Shown one piece after another: positions 5,008 to 8,211 of a stretch of DNA of 8,211 bases (positions are counted from its first letter, which is position 1; each line of letters opens with the position of its first letter). A model generated the notes under the pieces. The model was given only the letters and a program-made list of their open reading frames with translations, was not told the DNA's origin and did no database searches. The stretch is from NCBI GenBank assembly GCA_028692515.1, contig JAQUXG010000067.1, positions 1-8,211 of the forward strand, written 5' to 3'. The stretch comes from Kiritimatiellales bacterium (GTDB lineage: Bacteria; Verrucomicrobiota; Kiritimatiellia; Kiritimatiellales; Tichowtungiaceae). Both the position numbers and the translations under genes were made by a program.

Positions 5008-6564
5008 TTATTTGTAATCGTCGGGATTGACCCCGAGTTTCTGGATGCGGTAGTTGATGATGCGCTGAGTCGTATTCAGATAGCGGGCGGTGGCCGCCGC
5101 GTTGCCGCGATGCTTTTTCAGTGCGTCGATGATGATTTCCTTTTCGTAGCTCTCAATCATCGTCTTCAGATCCGCGCCATCTCTCGGAAAAATCGAGGTG
5201 TGCGTTTCATCGCTGGTCTGCAGAGACGGCGGCAGGTTGTAGCCGTGAATCACCTCGTCAGAGGCGGTCAATACGGCACGTTCGATGCAGTTTTCGAGTT
5301 CGCGCACATTACCCGGCCAGTGATAGGCCATCATCATGTTAATCGCCGACGTGGAGATGCGTTTGATGCTCTTGCCGTACATTTCACCGTATTTCTGGAG
5401 AAAGTGGTCGGCCAGCAGCATGATGTCGCTGCGGCGTTCGCGCAATGGCGGCAGGATGATCGGGAAAACATTCAAACGGTAATAGAGGTCTTCGCGGAAC
5501 GTTTCTTCGGCAATCTCTTTTTCGAGGTTGCGGCTGGTGGCAGCGAGTACCCGGACGTTAACGGATACACTTTCTGAACTTCCGACGCGCTCAAAGGTTC
5601 GTTCCTGTAAAACCCGTAGCAGCCGTACCTGCACCGCGGGAGAAATATCGCCGATTTCATCCAGAAAAATGGTTCCGCCGTTGGCCATTTCAAAACGCCC
5701 TTTACGCTGCTGGGTGGCTCCGGTGAAGGCCCCTTTTTCATGCCCGAACAGCTCGCTTTCAATCAGATTCTCGGGCAGTGCCGCACAGTTGACACTGACA
5801 AACGCGTTGTTGCGACGCTCACTTCCGTAGTGAATGGCCCGCGCGATCAGCTCTTTACCGGTTCCGGATTCGCCACGAATGAGCACCGTGGCGGTACTGT
5901 CCGCCACCTGTACGATCTGTTCATAAACAGAGCGCATGGCGCTGCAGTTTCCGATGATGTTGTGCATGCGGTAGCGGTCGCCGAGCTGCCGGCGCAACCG
6001 TTCGTTTTCCGTCATTAATCCTTCGCGCTCTTCCAATTCTTCCCGAATGCTGGCAACGGCTTCGGCCAGAATGTTGGCAACCAGCTCCAAAAATCGCTGA
6101 TAGCGGCGGAGTTCTTCAACATCCGTTGTGATGGAAAGGTCGATACTCATGGTGCCGATCACAGCTTTCCGGCAGATGATCGGCACACAGATGAAGGAAG
6201 TCTGCTTATCCGACCGTGATTTTGTGAGATTTAAAAATCGCGGATCTTTGGTGATGTCGGGAATGAGCGCTGACTGACCGGTCTGCGCCACGCGTCCGGT
6301 AACCCCCTCGCCCAGCTTGTACTGCCCACGTTTTTTTTCTTCCGGCGTCAATCCGCGCGAGGCTTCAATCACAAAAATTTCGGTATCCGGCTTGCGCAAC
6401 GTGAAGGTTCCGCGCGAGACAGACAACTCGGTCTCCATGATATCGAGCACTTCTGTTAGCAGCTCGGAAACCGTGTGCGGCCGAGTGGCTGCGGCCTGAG
6501 AGATTTGATAAAGGATCGCCATTTCCTTATCGCTCTGCCCTAAAATCTTATCTGTTGTTGGCAT
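5008..6564 (-). CDS. NifA-like sigma-54-dependent activator (GAF, AAA+, Fis-type HTH)
   Basis: A 518-residue activator that should remodel RNA polymerase-sigma-54 at promoters using ATP. The N-terminal GAF domain (about 20-175) includes [20 protein letters not shown] and [20 protein letters not shown], close to the NifA GAF pattern. A coiled linker (about 175-195) leads to the AAA+ domain, with Walker A GESGTGKE (231-238), the sigma-54 contact loop GAFTGA (278-283), Walker [12 protein letters not shown] (296-306) and [10 protein letters not shown] (416-425). The C-terminal helix-turn-helix is about 486-510 ([24 protein letters not shown]). No cysteine pair lies between the AAA+ and HTH domains, so it lacks the C-X4-C of oxygen-sensitive NifA proteins. 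AGGA about seven bases before the ATG supports the start. It faces gltB across 289 bp, suggesting nitrogen control. Its regulon is not shown, so a more general nitrogen or stress activator remains possible and I withhold the symbol. Confidence 0.92.
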   Translation of the reverse strand: MPTTDKILGQSDKEMAILYQISQAAATRPHTVSELLTEVLDIMETELSVSRGTFTLRKPDTEIFVIEASRGLTPEEKKRGQYKLGEGVTGRVAQTGQSALIPDITKDPRFLNLTKSRSDKQTSFICVPIICRKAVIGTMSIDLSITTDVEELRRYQRFLELVANILAEAVASIREELEEREGLMTENERLRRQLGDRYRMHNIIGNCSAMRSVYEQIVQVADSTATVLIRGESGTGKELIARAIHYGSERRNNAFVSVNCAALPENLIESELFGHEKGAFTGATQQRKGRFEMANGGTIFLDEIGDISPAVQVRLLRVLQERTFERVGSSESVSVNVRVLAATSRNLEKEIAEETFREDLYYRLNVFPIILPPLRERRSDIMLLADHFLQKYGEMYGKSIKRISTSAINMMMAYHWPGNVRELENCIERAVLTASDEVIHGYNLPPSLQTSDETHTSIFPRDGADLKTMIESYEKEIIIDALKKHRGNAAATARYLNTTQRIINYRIQKLGVNPDDYK

Positions 6565-6708
6565 AATTTATTCCTATTTTGTAAATACGATTGAGATGCT
6601 GAACAATAATGTATTAAAAATCCAGCTTTTTATGCAGTTTTATATTCACAATCCCGAAAACAATTTTTCATCCGCCACGCTCCACCCCCGAACCACAGCA
6701 CTCCTTCT

Positions 6709-6724
6709 TGTTCATTGACGCACA
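6709..6724. promoter_or_regulatory. Possible NifA-type upstream activator site, TGT-N10-ACA
   Basis: TGTTCATTGACGCACA matches the NifA upstream activator consensus TGT-N10-ACA, with arms TGTTC and GCACA matching in four of five pairs. It is about 130 bp upstream of gltB and 145 bp upstream of the regulator's start. One such match in 289 bp is not rare by chance, so confidence is low. Confidence 0.25.
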
Positions 6725-6793
6725 TGCAATAACATAAACGTAACAATTAACTATTAAAAAACATAAGTGTATTTTCTTGTTGGTTTTGTCGGG

Positions 6794-6821
6794 TTGACTA
6801 TCGCTCCAAAAAGCGTATCGT
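6794..6821 (+). promoter_or_regulatory. Probable sigma-70-type promoter of gltB
   Basis: TTGACT (6794-6799), 16 bases, then TATCGT (6816-6821). The -35 matches five of six consensus bases and the -10 four of six. Transcription would begin near 6828, leaving a leader of about 26 bases containing the GAGGTG ribosome site. Confidence 0.5.
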
Positions 6822-6853
6822 CTGGACGTTTTGAGCTAGTGAGGTGTTTTGAT

Positions 6854-8211
6854 ATGAACGTAAAAGAAGATTTTCAAAAAGGTTTTCCGCAACCGCAGGG
6901 GCTGTACCATCCGGGAAACGAGCACGATGCCTGCGGTGTCGGATTTATTTGCAACCTTCATGGAAAAAAGTCGCATGACATTATTCATCATGCGCTCGAA
7001 ATTCTGGTGCGCCTCACCCATCGCGGAGCCTGCGGCTGCGACCCGCTGACCGGCGACGGCGCCGGAATCCTCCTTCAGATTCCCCACGCTTTCTACAAAA
7101 GAGAGTGTACTAAGCTCGGAATGGAACTGCCCGCCGAACAGGAATACGGCACCGGACTGGTTTTCCTCCCGCAAGACGAAACCCAGCGCAAGCGTTGCAT
7201 CGAAATTCTAGAACAGGCTATTCAAGAAGAAGGTCAAAAACTGATCGGCTGGCGCACGGTTCCGACCTGCAACCGGCTGATCGGCGAAACCGCCCGCGCC
7301 TCCGAGCCCTGCATTATGCAGGTCTTCATCGGCCGCGGCAAAGGCGTATCCGACGCCCGTACCTTCGATCGCATGTTGTATATCATCCGCAAAGTGGCTG
7401 AAAATAAAATCTTTCGCTCCGACCTGAAGGATAAAGGCGATTTCTACATCCCGACCCTCACCTGCCGGATTATCATCTATAAGGGACTCCTCCTGCCTGA
7501 ACAGATGGAATTCTACTATCCCGACCTGCTGGACGAAGAGTTCACCAGCGCACTGGCTCTGGTTCACCAACGCTTCAGCACCAATACCTTCCCGGCGTGG
7601 AAGCTGGCGCAACCGTTCCATGTGCTCTGCCACAACGGCGAAATCAACACCTTGCGCGGAAATTTCAACTGGATGAACGCCCGCCAGGGTTTGCTGAAGT
7701 CCCGCCTGTTCGGCGAAAACATTGATCGTCTCTTCCCGATCATCCAGCCGGGTCTCTCCGACTCCGCCTCGCTCGACCAGGCCGTTGAGTTGCTTTATCA
7801 CGGCGGCCGCTCACTGCCGCACATCATGAGCATGCTCATTCCCGAAGCGTGGCAGAACCACAAAACTATGAGCGCCGAGAAAAAGGCATTCTACGAATAT
7901 CACTCCTGCCTGATGGAACCATGGGATGGCCCGGCATCCATTCCTTTCACCGACGGCACCTGCCTCGGCGCCATCCTCGACCGCAACGGCCTGCGCCCGT
8001 CACGCTACATCGTCACCAAAGACGGTTATGTCATCATGGGTTCTGAAACCGGAATCATGGATATTGATCCAGCCAACGTGGAACGCAAAGGCCGCCTCGA
8101 ACCGGGCCGCATGTTCCTCGTCGATATGGAGAAAGGGCGCATCATCCCCGACGAGGAGATCAAACACGAAATCGCAACCGGCCAGCCCTATGGCGAATGG
8201 ATCAAAGAAAA
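6854..8211 (+). CDS. gltB: Glutamate synthase large subunit GltB, 3' part cut off by window edge
   Basis: The large subunit of glutamate synthase (GOGAT) transfers the amide of glutamine to 2-oxoglutarate to give two glutamates, the second step of ammonia assimilation. The window holds 452 codons of a protein of about 1500, covering the N-terminal class II glutamine amidotransferase domain. The reading starts with a 26-residue propeptide and then C27 in HDACGVGF; C27 should become the catalytic N-terminal cysteine after cleavage. Other family marks are THRGACGCDPLTGDGAGIL (55-73), HQRFSTNTFPAWKLAQPF (238-255), CHNGEINTLRGN, LSDSASLD, and DGTCLGAILDRNGLRPSRY from residue 367. GAGGTG (6841-6846) seven bases before the ATG supports this start. 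It is divergent from the NifA-like regulator. Whether gltD follows, and whether the electron donor is NADPH or ferredoxin, cannot be seen here. Confidence 0.96.
   Translation, partial: MNVKEDFQKGFPQPQGLYHPGNEHDACGVGFICNLHGKKSHDIIHHALEILVRLTHRGACGCDPLTGDGAGILLQIPHAFYKRECTKLGMELPAEQEYGTGLVFLPQDETQRKRCIEILEQAIQEEGQKLIGWRTVPTCNRLIGETARASEPCIMQVFIGRGKGVSDARTFDRMLYIIRKVAENKIFRSDLKDKGDFYIPTLTCRIIIYKGLLLPEQMEFYYPDLLDEEFTSALALVHQRFSTNTFPAWKLAQPFHVLCHNGEINTLRGNFNWMNARQGLLKSRLFGENIDRLFPIIQPGLSDSASLDQAVELLYHGGRSLPHIMSMLIPEAWQNHKTMSAEKKAFYEYHSCLMEPWDGPASIPFTDGTCLGAILDRNGLRPSRYIVTKDGYVIMGSETGIMDIDPANVERKGRLEPGRMFLVDMEKGRIIPDEEIKHEIATGQPYGEWIKE

Larger units (their letters stand above)
6565..6853. promoter_or_regulatory. 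AT-rich divergent regulatory region between the NifA-like gene and gltB
   Basis: This 289 bp region is much richer in A and T than the flanking genes and holds no credible gene. It contains the ribosome sites of both genes, a good sigma-70-type promoter facing gltB (6794-6821), and one TGT-N10-ACA element (6709-6724). I found no convincing GG-N10-GC sigma-54 promoter: the best on the plus strand (GG 6791-6792, GC 6803-6804) otherwise matches the consensus poorly. For the leftward gene no clear -35/-10 pair is seen. None of the TTCCAA-N3-TTGGAA palindromes occurs here. Confidence 0.6.

Noticed and set aside
4939..6018. Plus-strand open frames opposite the NifA-like gene
   Set aside because: Antisense shadows of a coding region with intact Walker, GAFTGA and helix-turn-helix motifs.
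6791..6804. Sigma-54 promoter upstream of gltB
   Set aside because: GG-N10-GC spacing exists, but the remaining consensus bases mostly fail; another candidate near 6824 has the wrong spacing.

Overview
The window looks like a chromosomal segment from a Gram-negative bacterium with slightly GC-rich coding DNA. It carries housekeeping genes (NAD synthesis, fatty-acid synthesis, Tat protein export, glutamate synthesis), one secreted repeat protein and one sigma-54 activator. There is no sign of phage, insertion sequence, CRISPR, tRNA or rRNA. The overall flavour (LA_2272-like GIQLG repeat protein, FabI with a basic tail, AT-rich palindromes between genes) would fit the PVC superphylum, perhaps Kiritimatiellota. 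That placement is an inference from gene style, not a demonstrated assignment.

Layout, left to right. (1) 973 to 2, minus: 5' part of nadB (L-aspartate oxidase), running off the left edge. (2) 974-1158: divergent intergenic region with one clean and one degenerate copy of a TTCCAA-N3-TTGGAA palindrome. (3) 1159-2229, plus: secreted protein built almost entirely of about 19 short GIQLG-type repeats. (4) 2319-3206, plus: fabI-type enoyl-ACP reductase with a basic C-terminal tail, followed by a strong terminator. (5) 3329-4884, plus: a compact four-gene operon encoding a DUF4404 protein, a TatB/TatA-like protein, TatC and TatA, with junctions of 2 bp gap, 17 bp overlap and 4 bp overlap. (6) 4885-5007: convergent region ending in a bidirectional terminator. 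(7) 6564 to 5008, minus: a NifA-like GAF / AAA+ / Fis-HTH activator. (8) 6565-6853: AT-rich divergent regulatory region. (9) 6854 to 8211, plus: 5' part of gltB, running off the right edge.

How the genes relate. The Tat operon supplies a complete translocase (membrane receptor TatC plus two single-span Tha-type subunits). The NifA-like regulator stands head to head with gltB, the large subunit of glutamate synthase, so a link to nitrogen assimilation is plausible. nadB and fabI are independent metabolic genes.

The least explained structure is the family of 15-23 bp palindromes (TTCCAA-N3-TTGGAA flanked by T- and A-tracts). It lies only between genes: near nadB / the repeat protein, as a tandem pair just upstream of the Tat operon, and as a spaced pair just downstream of it. 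By eye, TTGGAA on the plus strand occurs nowhere else in the window.
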